Part shown: positions 1 through 5,746 of the stretch, in pieces
Layout: each line of letters opens with the position of its first letter
Position numbering within the stretch: position 1 is the first letter of the stretch
Assembly: GCA_016198635.1 (NCBI GenBank)
Contig: JACQIF010000023.1
Coordinates: forward strand, 1 to 7,303
Length of the DNA stretch: 7,303 bases
Reading direction: 5' to 3'
DNA from: Candidatus Aenigmatarchaeota archaeon
Lineage (GTDB): Archaea; Aenigmatarchaeota; Aenigmatarchaeia; PWEA01; JACQIF01
The notes under the pieces: model-generated
Databases searched by the model: none
What the model was told of the DNA's origin: nothing
Seen by the model: only the letters and a program-made list of their open reading frames with translations
Position numbers and translations under genes: made by a program

Positions 1-128
1 TGCTCTACGGCGCGCCGTACATGAGCATGATGATGCAGACGCTCATATTTGTTCTTCTGATCGGTGGGGGCGCGCTGACAGGATGGTTGGTTGCGACAGT
101 GTACAACTGGTCGATAGGCGCTAAATAG
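1..128 (+). CDS. C-terminal end of an unidentified membrane protein (partial)
   Basis: This is the 3' end of a gene that begins before the window. Reading from base 3, an open frame of 41 codons ends at TAG 126-128. The visible tail has one hydrophobic stretch (about residues 9-31 of the fragment, rich in M, L, I, V and G) and a short polar end, NWSIGAK, so the protein probably ends just after a membrane-spanning helix. I do not recognise the family. The gene converges on the ATP-cone gene, whose stop codon lies 7 bp further on, leaving almost no space for separate terminators. The frame has codon use like that of its neighbours, but the short length keeps confidence moderate. Confidence 0.55.
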   Translation, partial: LYGAPYMSMMMQTLIFVLLIGGGALTGWLVATVYNWSIGAK

Positions 129-135
129 CAACACG

Positions 136-414
136 CTATAATTTCTTGAGATTCGGAAGGTGCTTATCGTAGAAGAATTCTACATTCTCATCTATTTTAC
201 CCAACTCCTCTTTTACTCTGCTCCGGATCTCCTTGGAGTTTATCTCCTTCCTGCCCTTTACGATGGACTTCACTCTGGCCGTCATCTGAGCGGCCGCCCT
301 CTCACAACCTGCTTCGTTGTAATGGGCGCTTGCGCAGGCGGCGTACACGGACGCGTACAGCTTCCTCTCATCGAACGCTTCCCGGTGCCCGCGCCTTTTT
401 ACAACCAACGTCAT
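136..414 (-). CDS. Small stand-alone ATP-cone domain protein
   Basis: A 92-residue protein consisting of almost nothing but an ATP-cone. It starts with the typical strand and basic turn (TLVVKRRGHREAFDERKL, residues 2-19). The helical middle and the closing segments EINSKEIRSRVKEEL and ENVEFFYDKHL match the family pattern. ATP-cones bind ATP or dATP and are best known as allosteric domains of class I and III ribonucleotide reductases and of the regulator NrdR. No zinc ribbon or reductase domain is attached here, so it may be a small nucleotide-sensing regulator; that is inference. I chose the ATG at 414 because it overlaps the stop of the CcdA gene in a 4-bp ATGA (411-414), indicating translational coupling. 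An open frame extends further upstream, but only inside ccdA. It is the last gene of the minus-strand operon. Confidence 0.85.
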   Translation of the reverse strand: MTLVVKRRGHREAFDERKLYASVYAACASAHYNEAGCERAAAQMTARVKSIVKGRKEINSKEIRSRVKEELGKIDENVEFFYDKHLPNLKKL

Positions 415-1112
415 ATTACCGCCCATATCATGTACGCGCCCAGTCCAACCAAGAACAGGCCTATCAAAAGCCTCATAAGACCACGGTTCTCTTTCCTCCA
501 CTTTTCGAGCGACGCCGATGTGTGACCGGCATAAACCAGCCCCAATATCACGAACAACGGCAGTATGAAAACCAGATTATAGAGCAGTAGCAACGGGATA
601 CCTTCTGTGTAATGGCCCGCAGAGAGTATGCCGAGTATCGCCAGATAAGGCGCGCCTGTGCATGGTAGTTCGACGAAGACCACGAAGATGCCAAGGAAAG
701 CCGCCACCAAAAGGCTCAGTTTGGGATGACGCGTCTCCAAGTTTTCCATATACCCAACGTACTTATGCAAACGCTCGGCTCCTCCTGGCAACATCTGCAG
801 GGAGAATCCGCGGCCGTACCAGAAGTAATCCTTTATTTCGAACAGGCCTGCCAGAATGGCAATGGAAGCCGCAAGCCAGTAGAAATTTTTAGCCAGGCCG
901 GCTGTGTACGCAAGAGTAAGGATTCCCATTCCAAGAAGGAAGTATGTCACGTAAACGGCCGTGATGTATATCAGTCCCGCGAGTAGCATCTTCCGCTTGT
1001 TCTTGAAGACGCGCGTCATGTACGCGAGCAGAAATATCATAACACCGAAGACGCAGGGGTTTATCGAGTCGGCGGCCGCGGCCGCGATTATGAGACCCAA
1101 TGAAACGGCCAT
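411..1112 (-). CDS. ccdA: CcdA/DsbD-family transmembrane thiol-disulfide electron carrier
   Basis: A 233-residue, strongly hydrophobic protein with about six membrane segments. Two motifs identify the CcdA/DsbD transmembrane family: SINPCVFG near the N-terminus (Cys20) and ELPCTGAPYLAIL in the second half (Cys151). In this family the two cysteines carry reducing equivalents from cytoplasmic thioredoxin across the membrane to thiols outside, supporting cytochrome c maturation or extracytoplasmic thiol reduction. The length fits the short CcdA type without the extra DsbD domains. I prefer the ATG at 1112, because GAGG lies 5 nt ahead of it, immediately after the upstream gene's TAG (1121-1123). 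An ATG at 1130 is also in frame and would overlap that gene by 10 bp. The neighbouring PCYCGC protein, rich in cysteine and predicted to face outside, is the obvious candidate partner, though that link is inferred from position. Confidence 0.88.
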   Translation of the reverse strand: MAVSLGLIIAAAAADSINPCVFGVMIFLLAYMTRVFKNKRKMLLAGLIYITAVYVTYFLLGMGILTLAYTAGLAKNFYWLAASIAILAGLFEIKDYFWYGRGFSLQMLPGGAERLHKYVGYMENLETRHPKLSLLVAAFLGIFVVFVELPCTGAPYLAILGILSAGHYTEGIPLLLLYNLVFILPLFVILGLVYAGHTSASLEKWRKENRGLMRLLIGLFLVGLGAYMIWAVI

Positions 1113-1120
1113 AAGATCCT

Positions 1121-1543
1121 CTACGTGCATCCTTCGGGCATCGGCGTGTCCGTGCCTAAGTGTTTGTTAGGTTCGTAGAACTCGTCTATCGTCTTGCGTA
1201 TTGTGCATATGTCCTTGCCTTCCTCGTGCATCTGTCGCGTCATCGTGGCGATGTCCTTGCACACGGAACATGTGATTCCGTGCTTGTCGAAAGTGCCGTC
1301 GTCCCTCCAGAAACAGTGGCGTGTGTGCTCGTGGCCTTCGTATTTGCAGCCGCAGTAGCAAGGTATCTGCTCAAGCAGCGCGGCCCCCTCTGGCATGCGA
1401 GCCCATTCGTAGAGGGCGCGGTCGTCGGCGCTGACGTACGAGGGTATTTCCTTGGTAGTCGTTCCCGGCGTAAAGAAGTAATAGATAATGCCTGCGAAAA
1501 ATAGTACTGTGATACCAAGTACAGCAAGCTTTCCTTTTTCCAT
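1121..1543 (-). CDS. Membrane-anchored PCYCGC-motif protein
   Basis: A 140-residue protein with one N-terminal hydrophobic helix (about residues 6-24, no lipobox seen) and a soluble domain with eight cysteines. The hallmark PCYCGC is at residues 61-66. It is followed by GHEHTRHCFW (Cys77), a conserved-looking DKHGITCSVCKDI segment (Cys92, Cys95), DICTIRKTIDEFYEP (Cys113) and a terminal Cys139. This pattern matches the family named for the PCYCGC motif, whose function is not established. The motif's three cysteines, the later CxxC and nearby histidines would suit a metal or heme site, or thiol chemistry. The ATG at 1543 is chosen because it directly precedes the membrane helix and has GAGG 8 nt upstream; the longer TTG-initiated frame overlaps the preceding gene. 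It sits directly before ccdA, suggesting that CcdA keeps its cysteines reduced. Confidence 0.82.
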   Translation of the reverse strand: MEKGKLAVLGITVLFFAGIIYYFFTPGTTTKEIPSYVSADDRALYEWARMPEGAALLEQIPCYCGCKYEGHEHTRHCFWRDDGTFDKHGITCSVCKDIATMTRQMHEEGKDICTIRKTIDEFYEPNKHLGTDTPMPEGCT

Positions 1544-1553
1544 CAGTAGCGCC

Positions 1554-1841
1554 TCACATGACAAACTCGACTACGTAAAAGAGCAGTATCGCGGCTAGGC
1601 TGCCCAGAACGCTGAACCATCCGACGCGCCCGTCTGCAACTCCCAGAATCTCTGTTTTGTTCCTGTAGACATACGCGGTTGCAAAGAACACAAGCGAAAC
1701 CAGCACCAACTTTCCAACCCAATGGTGCATGAAGGCCGATGCCAACGAACTCTTGAAAGGCGCATAAAGCTCCGCTGCCACGACCAAGACTGCAAGCATC
1801 CACGACGCCGCAACGGAACCAATATAGAAATTAAACTTCAT
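1554..1841 (-). CDS. Small 3-TM membrane protein with HHW motif
   Basis: A 95-residue hydrophobic protein with three likely membrane helices (about residues 8-26, 43-60 and 75-92). The loop before helix 2 carries the sequence SAFMHHWVGK, with His39-His40-Trp41, and Glu24 lies near the end of helix 1. I do not recognise a named family. The ATG at 1841 overlaps the stop of the preceding gene in ATGA (1838-1841), which fixes the start and implies coupled translation; the longer open frame upstream is inside that gene. The adjacent 4-TM protein has a similar His-Trp pair (EHWG), so the two may form one complex. Paired histidines at membrane edges could bind heme or a metal, but no canonical binding motif is present and this remains a guess. 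Confidence 0.75.
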   Translation of the reverse strand: MKFNFYIGSVAASWMLAVLVVAAELYAPFKSSLASAFMHHWVGKLVLVSLVFFATAYVYRNKTEILGVADGRVGWFSVLGSLAAILLFYVVEFVM

Positions 1842-2248
1842 GCTCCGGCCCCCATTTTGACCACCCTGCCAAAGATACCGATCATTAACGCAAGCGCTGC
1901 CAGCAGAACCCACCACTTCTTGCTTTCCTCGTTCTTTCCCGCCAAGACCAGCCAAGCCGCCGTCGTTGCAATGACCGGCAAAAACAGACCCCAGTGTTCC
2001 TTCGTTTCCATAATGATGGAATGCGCCCACGGCCACGATCCCGCCTTTATCAGAGTTTTCGTAGCAGGATAGAATACCAGATACAGGATGCCCGCAGGCA
2101 CAAGTTCTAACCAAGACAAAACGGCCGTCACAGTTGCCAGAGGCTTCACAAGCGAGGAGGGCCTTTTCATTTCAATGATTATCCACATGGGGAGCAGTAT
2201 CAGAAGGGCGCCGATGATTATGTGAGCGTACAGCACGAGGTCGCGCAT
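1838..2248 (-). CDS. Four-TM membrane protein, first gene of a redox-like operon
   Basis: A 136-residue protein with four predicted membrane helices (about residues 4-25, 37-60, 84-103 and 111-128). Histidines sit at helix ends or in the long loop: His9 at the start of helix 1, and His76 and His85 in the segment SWPWAHSIIMETKEHWG. This arrangement recalls small heme- or metal-binding membrane proteins, but I cannot assign a family. I chose the ATG at 2248 rather than an in-frame ATG at 2278, because a TATA-like AATTAAATG (minus strand, 2284-2276) would place transcription start near 2253, downstream of the longer start. There is no clear Shine-Dalgarno sequence, consistent with a nearly leaderless mRNA. 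It opens the tightly packed operon ending with the ATP-cone gene. Confidence 0.72.
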   Translation of the reverse strand: MRDLVLYAHIIIGALLILLPMWIIIEMKRPSSLVKPLATVTAVLSWLELVPAGILYLVFYPATKTLIKAGSWPWAHSIIMETKEHWGLFLPVIATTAAWLVLAGKNEESKKWWVLLAALALMIGIFGRVVKMGAGA

Positions 2249-2275
2249 TGTCTCGTGCCTAATAGGAAGACCCCG

Positions 2276-2284
2276 CATTTAATT
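2276..2284 (-). promoter_or_regulatory. TATA element for the minus-strand five-gene operon
   Basis: On the minus strand the sequence reads AATTAAATG. With the usual archaeal spacing of about 26 nt, transcription would begin near 2253, some 5 nt before the ATG at 2248. No better TATA element lies at the right distance from either candidate start of the first gene. Confidence 0.4.
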
Positions 2285-2338
2285 GTGTAGTATCAGAAAG
2301 GGTAGGCTGTTCCCGGTCCTGTTGTGTAGAAAGTAGGG

Positions 2339-2347
2339 ATTATATTC
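2339..2347 (+). promoter_or_regulatory. TATA element for the permease gene, predicting a leaderless transcript
   Basis: ATTATATTC is centred about 25 nt before the ATG at 2368, with a purine-rich stretch just upstream (GTAGGG) that could act as a BRE. That spacing puts transcription start at the start codon itself. No Shine-Dalgarno sequence precedes the ATG, which agrees with leaderless translation. Confidence 0.55.
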
Positions 2348-2367
2348 ATGCATGGCGACGGCATAGT

Positions 2368-4182
2368 ATGCCAAACCTCAAGCGTGAGCTTTCCTTCTGG
2401 ACTCTGACTCTATACGGAATCGGCATAATACTCGGCGCAGGAATCTATGTCCTTATAGGCAAGGGCGCAGGCATCGCAGGCAACGCCGTGTGGATCTCTT
2501 TCGGAGCTGCGGCTCTCGTGGCGGCGTTCACCGGGCTTAGCTACGCAGAACTCGCAGGTATGTTCCCGCGCACGGCCGCCGAGTACATATACACAAAGCG
2601 GGCATTCGGGTCGAACGCTCTGGCGTTCGCGGTCCAATGGACGATGCTCTTCACCCTGATAGTGAGCGCGTCGACTGTCGCGCTTGGTTTCGGAGGATAC
2701 CTGAACTTCTTGACGGGGATAGGAACTTTTCCTGCTGCAGTCGGGTTGCTCATCGTTCTCTCTGCGATAAACTACATCGGCATCAAGGAGTCCGCCAGAT
2801 TCAACGTCCTCGGTTCATTGGTGGAGACGTCGGGCTTGCTTATCGTTGTGCTGATAGGTGCAATGTTCTTCGGACGAACGCACGTAGATTACTTCGCCGC
2901 GCCTGCAGGCGTTACAGGGATACTCTCTGCGACCGCCCTGATATTCTTCGCCTACATCGGCTTCGAGGAGATGGTGAACCTTGCCGAGGAGACAAAGAAC
3001 GCGCAGAAGGTGGTGCCGCGCGCCCTCCTGACCGCGCTTTTCATCTCCACAGTGCTCTATATGCTCGTTTCCGTATCGTCAGTGACTGTGCTTGGCGCCG
3101 ACGCCCTTGCGAACTCGCAGGCGCCGATGGCAGAAGTCGTTGCCGCCGCGATACCGCAGGCGAAGCTTATGATGACTCTCATCGCCCTGTTTGCGACATC
3201 GAACACAGTGCTGGCCATACTTGTCGTTGCGTCACGCATGCTCTACGGCCTCTCGTGCAACAATACTCTCCCCGGAATATGCAGTTTGGTAGGAAAGCGA
3301 GGTACGCCTTATGCGTCCGTGATGCTCGTGATGGCACTCTCCGTTGCAGCGCTGCTGATAGGCGATATCAAGACTATAGCGCTGCTTACGGACATCGGAG
3401 TCTTCCTCGTCTATATCGCCATTAACGCCGCGCTGATAACACTTAGGTACAAAGCGCCTGCAATTGAGCGCACGTTCCGATCGCCGTTGAGCATCGGCCG
3501 CTTCCCTATACTTGCCCTGCTCGGCATCGTCAGCTCCGGCGTCCTTCTCCTTCACTTCGAACCCAAGCTGCTGCTATACGAAGCGGCAATAGTCGCGTCA
3601 GGCATCGTCGTCTACGCGCTCTTCACCGAGACCAAGAAACTGCACGAACGCGAACGCAAGTACGCCAAGCTCTTCAGAAAATCAATTTACACTTCAAGGG
3701 AAGACTATTTATTGAGGACTCTGATAAAATATCCCATGCAAGTTTCCGAAGTGATGACGCGCGACGTCCGCACTGTTAAACCAACCGATACCGTAAAAAC
3801 TGCCGTCAGACTGATGAACGAAAATCACATAGGCAGCGTAGTTGTCTCTGACGAGCGCGAGGCCCTTGGAATAATAACGGAACGCGACATTCTCACTCGC
3901 GTAGTGGGGGCGAACAAGAGCGCAGACAAGATGAAATGCAAGGAGATAATGAGCACTCCTCTTGTGGCCGTTGACGCGACAGCCGGCGTTGCCGACGCCG
4001 TCGACACGATGGTCAAGCACCGCGTCAAAAGGCTAATTGTCCTTGAAGGCGAGGAGCTCGCAGGCATCATTACTGCCACGGACATCCTGAAGAGCGGCGA
4101 GAGGCTCGAGCAGGAGGCCCTTGAAAAACTGTCCACGTTCTTTGGCCCGGTGTACGTCCGCGGAAGCGCTCCGGGCGGCTAG
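2368..4182 (+). CDS. APC-family amino-acid permease fused to a CBS-domain pair
   Basis: A 604-residue membrane transporter with a cytoplasmic regulatory tail. Residues 1 to about 420 hold roughly 12 hydrophobic segments of the amino acid-polyamine-organocation (APC) fold. The helix-1 glycine motif GIGIILGAGIYVLIG is at residues 17-31, and the helix-6 region FFAYIGFEEMVNLAEETKN is at about 193-211; both form the substrate site in this fold. After a charged linker (about 421-455), residues 457-575 carry two CBS motifs, beginning VSEVMTRDVRTVKP and CKEIMSTPLVAVDA. CBS pairs typically bind adenosine nucleotides and gate or regulate the attached protein. The substrate is probably an amino acid, but its identity cannot be read from the sequence. 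The ATG is set by the TATA spacing. The gene stands alone, divergent from the redox operon. Confidence 0.93.
   Translation: MPNLKRELSFWTLTLYGIGIILGAGIYVLIGKGAGIAGNAVWISFGAAALVAAFTGLSYAELAGMFPRTAAEYIYTKRAFGSNALAFAVQWTMLFTLIVSASTVALGFGGYLNFLTGIGTFPAAVGLLIVLSAINYIGIKESARFNVLGSLVETSGLLIVVLIGAMFFGRTHVDYFAAPAGVTGILSATALIFFAYIGFEEMVNLAEETKNAQKVVPRALLTALFISTVLYMLVSVSSVTVLGADALANSQAPMAEVVAAAIPQAKLMMTLIALFATSNTVLAILVVASRMLYGLSCNNTLPGICSLVGKRGTPYASVMLVMALSVAALLIGDIKTIALLTDIGVFLVYIAINAALITLRYKAPAIERTFRSPLSIGRFPILALLGIVSSGVLLLHFEPKLLLYEAAIVASGIVVYALFTETKKLHERERKYAKLFRKSIYTSREDYLLRTLIKYPMQVSEVMTRDVRTVKPTDTVKTAVRLMNENHIGSVVVSDEREALGIITERDILTRVVGANKSADKMKCKEIMSTPLVAVDATAGVADAVDTMVKHRVKRLIVLEGEELAGIITATDILKSGERLEQEALEKLSTFFGPVYVRGSAPGG
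3706..3713 (+). promoter_or_regulatory. Possible internal TATA element before the CBS-encoding part
   Basis: TATTTATT lies in an AT-rich patch inside the permease gene, centred about 26 nt before the in-frame ATG at 3736 (Met457). That codon begins exactly at the first CBS motif (MQVSEVMTRDV). Initiation there would yield a free 148-residue CBS-pair protein. This is speculative; AT-richness at a domain linker could arise by chance. Confidence 0.25.
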
Positions 4183-4207
4183 AAAGCACATTCGCGCAGA
4201 AATCGAT

Positions 4208-4218
4208 TATTTAAACCT
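4208..4218 (+). promoter_or_regulatory. Upstream TATA-like element in the hisS leader
   Basis: ATTATTTAAAC-like sequence in the 160-bp gap between the permease and hisS genes. Its centre near 4213 predicts a transcript start around 4239, just before a short open frame and a possible stem-loop. It would give hisS a second, longer leader. Confidence 0.4.
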
Positions 4219-4238
4219 TTATGTGAAATTATGCTAGG

Positions 4239-4300
4239 TGCAAACTATGCGCGGTGTCTGCCTTCATAGAATGTGGTAGGACGTTATTGAGCCGTGCATC
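4239..4300 (+). ncRNA. Possible structured leader or small RNA upstream of hisS
   Basis: In the predicted transcript from the 4208-4218 TATA element, ATGCGCGGT (4247-4255) can pair with GCCGTGCAT (4291-4299), giving 9 pairs including two G-U. A weaker inner pairing is possible between GTCT and GGAC. The same stretch holds a 10-codon open frame (4247-4279, MRGVCLHRMW then TAG). It may be a regulatory leader for hisS, an independent small RNA or nothing at all. I see no clear box C/D, H/ACA or tRNA-like signature. Confidence 0.22.
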
Positions 4301-4309
4301 TAAAACTCG

Positions 4310-4318
4310 TTTTATAAG
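4310..4318 (+). promoter_or_regulatory. TATA element immediately upstream of hisS
   Basis: TTTTATAAG is a near-consensus archaeal TATA box centred about 28 nt before the hisS ATG, predicting transcription start at about 4340-4342. The Shine-Dalgarno-like GAGGTG (4332-4337) would then lie outside the mRNA from this promoter. It would be available only on transcripts starting further upstream. Confidence 0.6.
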
Positions 4319-4342
4319 CAACTTTTTCCAAGAGGTGTCTGT

Positions 4343-5605
4343 ATGAACTGGCAAACGCCTCGCGGCACGCGCGACCTGCTCCCGGAAGAGATGGCCCTGC
4401 GCAACGAGCTCTATGAAAAGTTCAGGCGCGTGTTTGAGATGTACGGCTACGGAATGGTCGAGACGCCTGCTTTCGAGGACTTTGAGCTGCTGGCCAAGAA
4501 ATCTGGCGAGGAGATAAAGAACGAGATATACTATTTCGAGGACAAGTCCAAGCGCAAGCTCGGCCTGCGATTCGACCCGACTGTGCCGATCTGCCGCATC
4601 GTCGCGACCAACCGCGCGCTCACAAAACCTATCAAGTTTTCGTACATCACCCGAATGTGGCGATATGACCGTCCGGGCGAGGGGCGCTACCGCGAGTTCT
4701 GGCAGGCTGGCTGCGAGCTTATCGGGCCGAAAGGCGCGAGCGCTGACATGGAAGTGCTGCTCGTCGCCAGCGCACTTCTCAAGGCCGCAGGCGTAAAGAA
4801 CTTCATCTTCCGCGTTAACTCGCGCGAGCTTCTCGAACGGATGCTCAAGGAGATAGACGTGCCGAAGGATGAAATAGGCGCTGTACTGAGGCTGATAGAC
4901 AAGTTCGACAAGATCGGAGAGGCGACGTTCCGCCAAGAGCTAAAGAAGCTGAAGATAAAGAACGACTCCATAGAGTTCCTCTGCGACAGCATCAAGCGTG
5001 GCGGGGCGACTGTAAAGTTCAAGGATGCCGAAAGCAACGTCACGGCGTGGCGCGAGTTCAAGCAGATAACGGACCTCGTCGCGCGGGCGAAAGAGGCTGG
5101 AATTGAAAACATCGAATGGAACTCGTCTATCGTGCGGGGCATCGATTACTACACGGGCTTCGTCTTCGAGACCTTCATCAAAGGAAAAGAAAGCATAGGA
5201 TCTGTCTGCTCCGGCGGGCGTTACGACACGCTCGTTAAGGTCTATGGCGGCGAGGATCTGCCTGCAGTGGGCTTCGGTCTAGGGATAGACCGTCTTCTTG
5301 ACGCAACAGAAGCAAAACCGAAACAAACCTCGGTAAAAGTTTTCATTGCCAGCGTAAATGAGAGCCTCCTTAATGAGGCGCAGAGCATAGCCAGCGTTTT
5401 GCGCAGCGGCGGCATATCGTGCGAAACCGATCTCATGGATCGCGACTTCTCCAAACAGATGAAGTACGCGAACGCCAAAAGCATTCCTTACGTAATCATA
5501 GTCGGTCCCGAAGAGCTGAAAAGCGGGACAGTCAAGCTCAAGGAGATGAAGAGCGGCAAGGAGACTGTTATAAAGATAGCGGAGATGTTAAGGAGACTGC
5601 AATAG
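4343..5605 (+). CDS. hisS: Histidyl-tRNA synthetase
   Basis: Attaches histidine to tRNA-His in two ATP-dependent steps in the cytoplasm. The 420 residues match the usual length of a class IIa HisRS. Visible landmarks in order: the N-terminal PRGTRDLLP (6-14); LRFDPTVPICR (75-85); motif 2 around RMWRYDRPGEGRYREFWQ (104-121); the HisRS-specific RGIDYYTGFVFE (265-276), where the arginine and tyrosines contact histidine; SGGRYDTLV (290-298); and motif 3, GFGLGIDRL (310-318). Residues from about 330 form the anticodon-binding domain. The start is fixed by an ATG with a TATA box about 28 nt upstream and GAGGTG 5 nt upstream. Its tRNA substrate gene follows after 7 nt, so the enzyme and its tRNA may share a transcript. 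No key residue appears to be missing. Confidence 0.98.
   Translation: MNWQTPRGTRDLLPEEMALRNELYEKFRRVFEMYGYGMVETPAFEDFELLAKKSGEEIKNEIYYFEDKSKRKLGLRFDPTVPICRIVATNRALTKPIKFSYITRMWRYDRPGEGRYREFWQAGCELIGPKGASADMEVLLVASALLKAAGVKNFIFRVNSRELLERMLKEIDVPKDEIGAVLRLIDKFDKIGEATFRQELKKLKIKNDSIEFLCDSIKRGGATVKFKDAESNVTAWREFKQITDLVARAKEAGIENIEWNSSIVRGIDYYTGFVFETFIKGKESIGSVCSGGRYDTLVKVYGGEDLPAVGFGLGIDRLLDATEAKPKQTSVKVFIASVNESLLNEAQSIASVLRSGGISCETDLMDRDFSKQMKYANAKSIPYVIIVGPEELKSGTVKLKEMKSGKETVIKIAEMLRRLQ
5568..5575 (+). promoter_or_regulatory. Possible TATA element for tRNA-His inside the hisS 3' end
   Basis: TTATAAAG is a good archaeal TATA match within the last hisS codons. It predicts a transcription start near 5597, about 16 nt before the tRNA. 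The tRNA could therefore be expressed both from this element and by read-through from hisS. Confidence 0.4.
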
Positions 5606-5636
5606 TCAATATGGCTGCGGTGGTGTTAGCCTGGAT

Positions 5637-5677
5637 ACAGGCGGAAACTCATTTCCGAGTTTCTGTCTGCGACAGAA
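5637..5677 (+). other. Non-canonical tRNA intron 1, in the D-loop
   Basis: The proposed intron is 41 nt and sits after GGAT of the D-loop. Removing it restores a standard D-arm (TAGCCTGGAT joined to AGCAT). It folds into a 13-bp helix, 5638-5650 with 5657-5669 (two G-U pairs, 6-nt loop). The splice region resembles a relaxed bulge-helix-bulge. GC 5629-5630 pairs with GC 5679-5680; CTG 5631-5633 pairs with CAG 5673-5675; G5634 faces A5672; and the 3-nt bulges are ATA (5635-5637) and AAA (5676-5678), each cut after its second base. CG at 5670-5671 is unpaired, so the motif is imperfect. Exact ends are inferred. Confidence 0.75.
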
Positions 5678-5694
5678 AGCATGCCAGCCTGTGG

Positions 5695-5746
5695 ACGAGC
5701 TTTTTGAGAAAAAGCTCGAGCAAAAACGACGAAACCACGGACAGAA
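5695..5746 (+). other. Canonical tRNA intron 2, anticodon loop position 37/38
   Basis: A 52-nt intron with textbook placement. CTGT (5689-5692) pairs with ACAG (5741-5744) as the 4-bp central helix. The 3-nt bulges are GGA (5693-5695) and AAA (5745-5747), and the anticodon stem CCAGC/GCTGG forms the outer helix. Cutting each bulge after its second base joins G37 to A38. Inside, 5696-5705 and 5709-5718 form a perfect 10-bp hairpin with a GAG loop. The inner helix next to the 3' side is weak, so this is a relaxed form. Confidence 0.85.

Noticed and set aside
1554..2114. Longer 186-residue version of the 3-TM protein
   Set aside because: The extra N-terminal part lies inside the preceding gene; the ATGA overlap at 1838-1841 marks the real start.
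2637..3425. 262-codon open frame in another frame within the permease gene
   Set aside because: Composition is dominated by Arg, Cys and His with no recognisable domain, while the overlapping frame encodes clear APC transporter motifs.
4247..4279. Ten-codon frame upstream of hisS as a true attenuator peptide
   Set aside because: It has only one His codon and no clear alternative terminator structure, so it is mentioned only as part of a speculative leader.
4229..4936. 235-codon open frame antisense to hisS
   Set aside because: It lies opposite a fully recognisable HisRS and shows no protein family signature; long antisense frames are common in GC-rich coding DNA.
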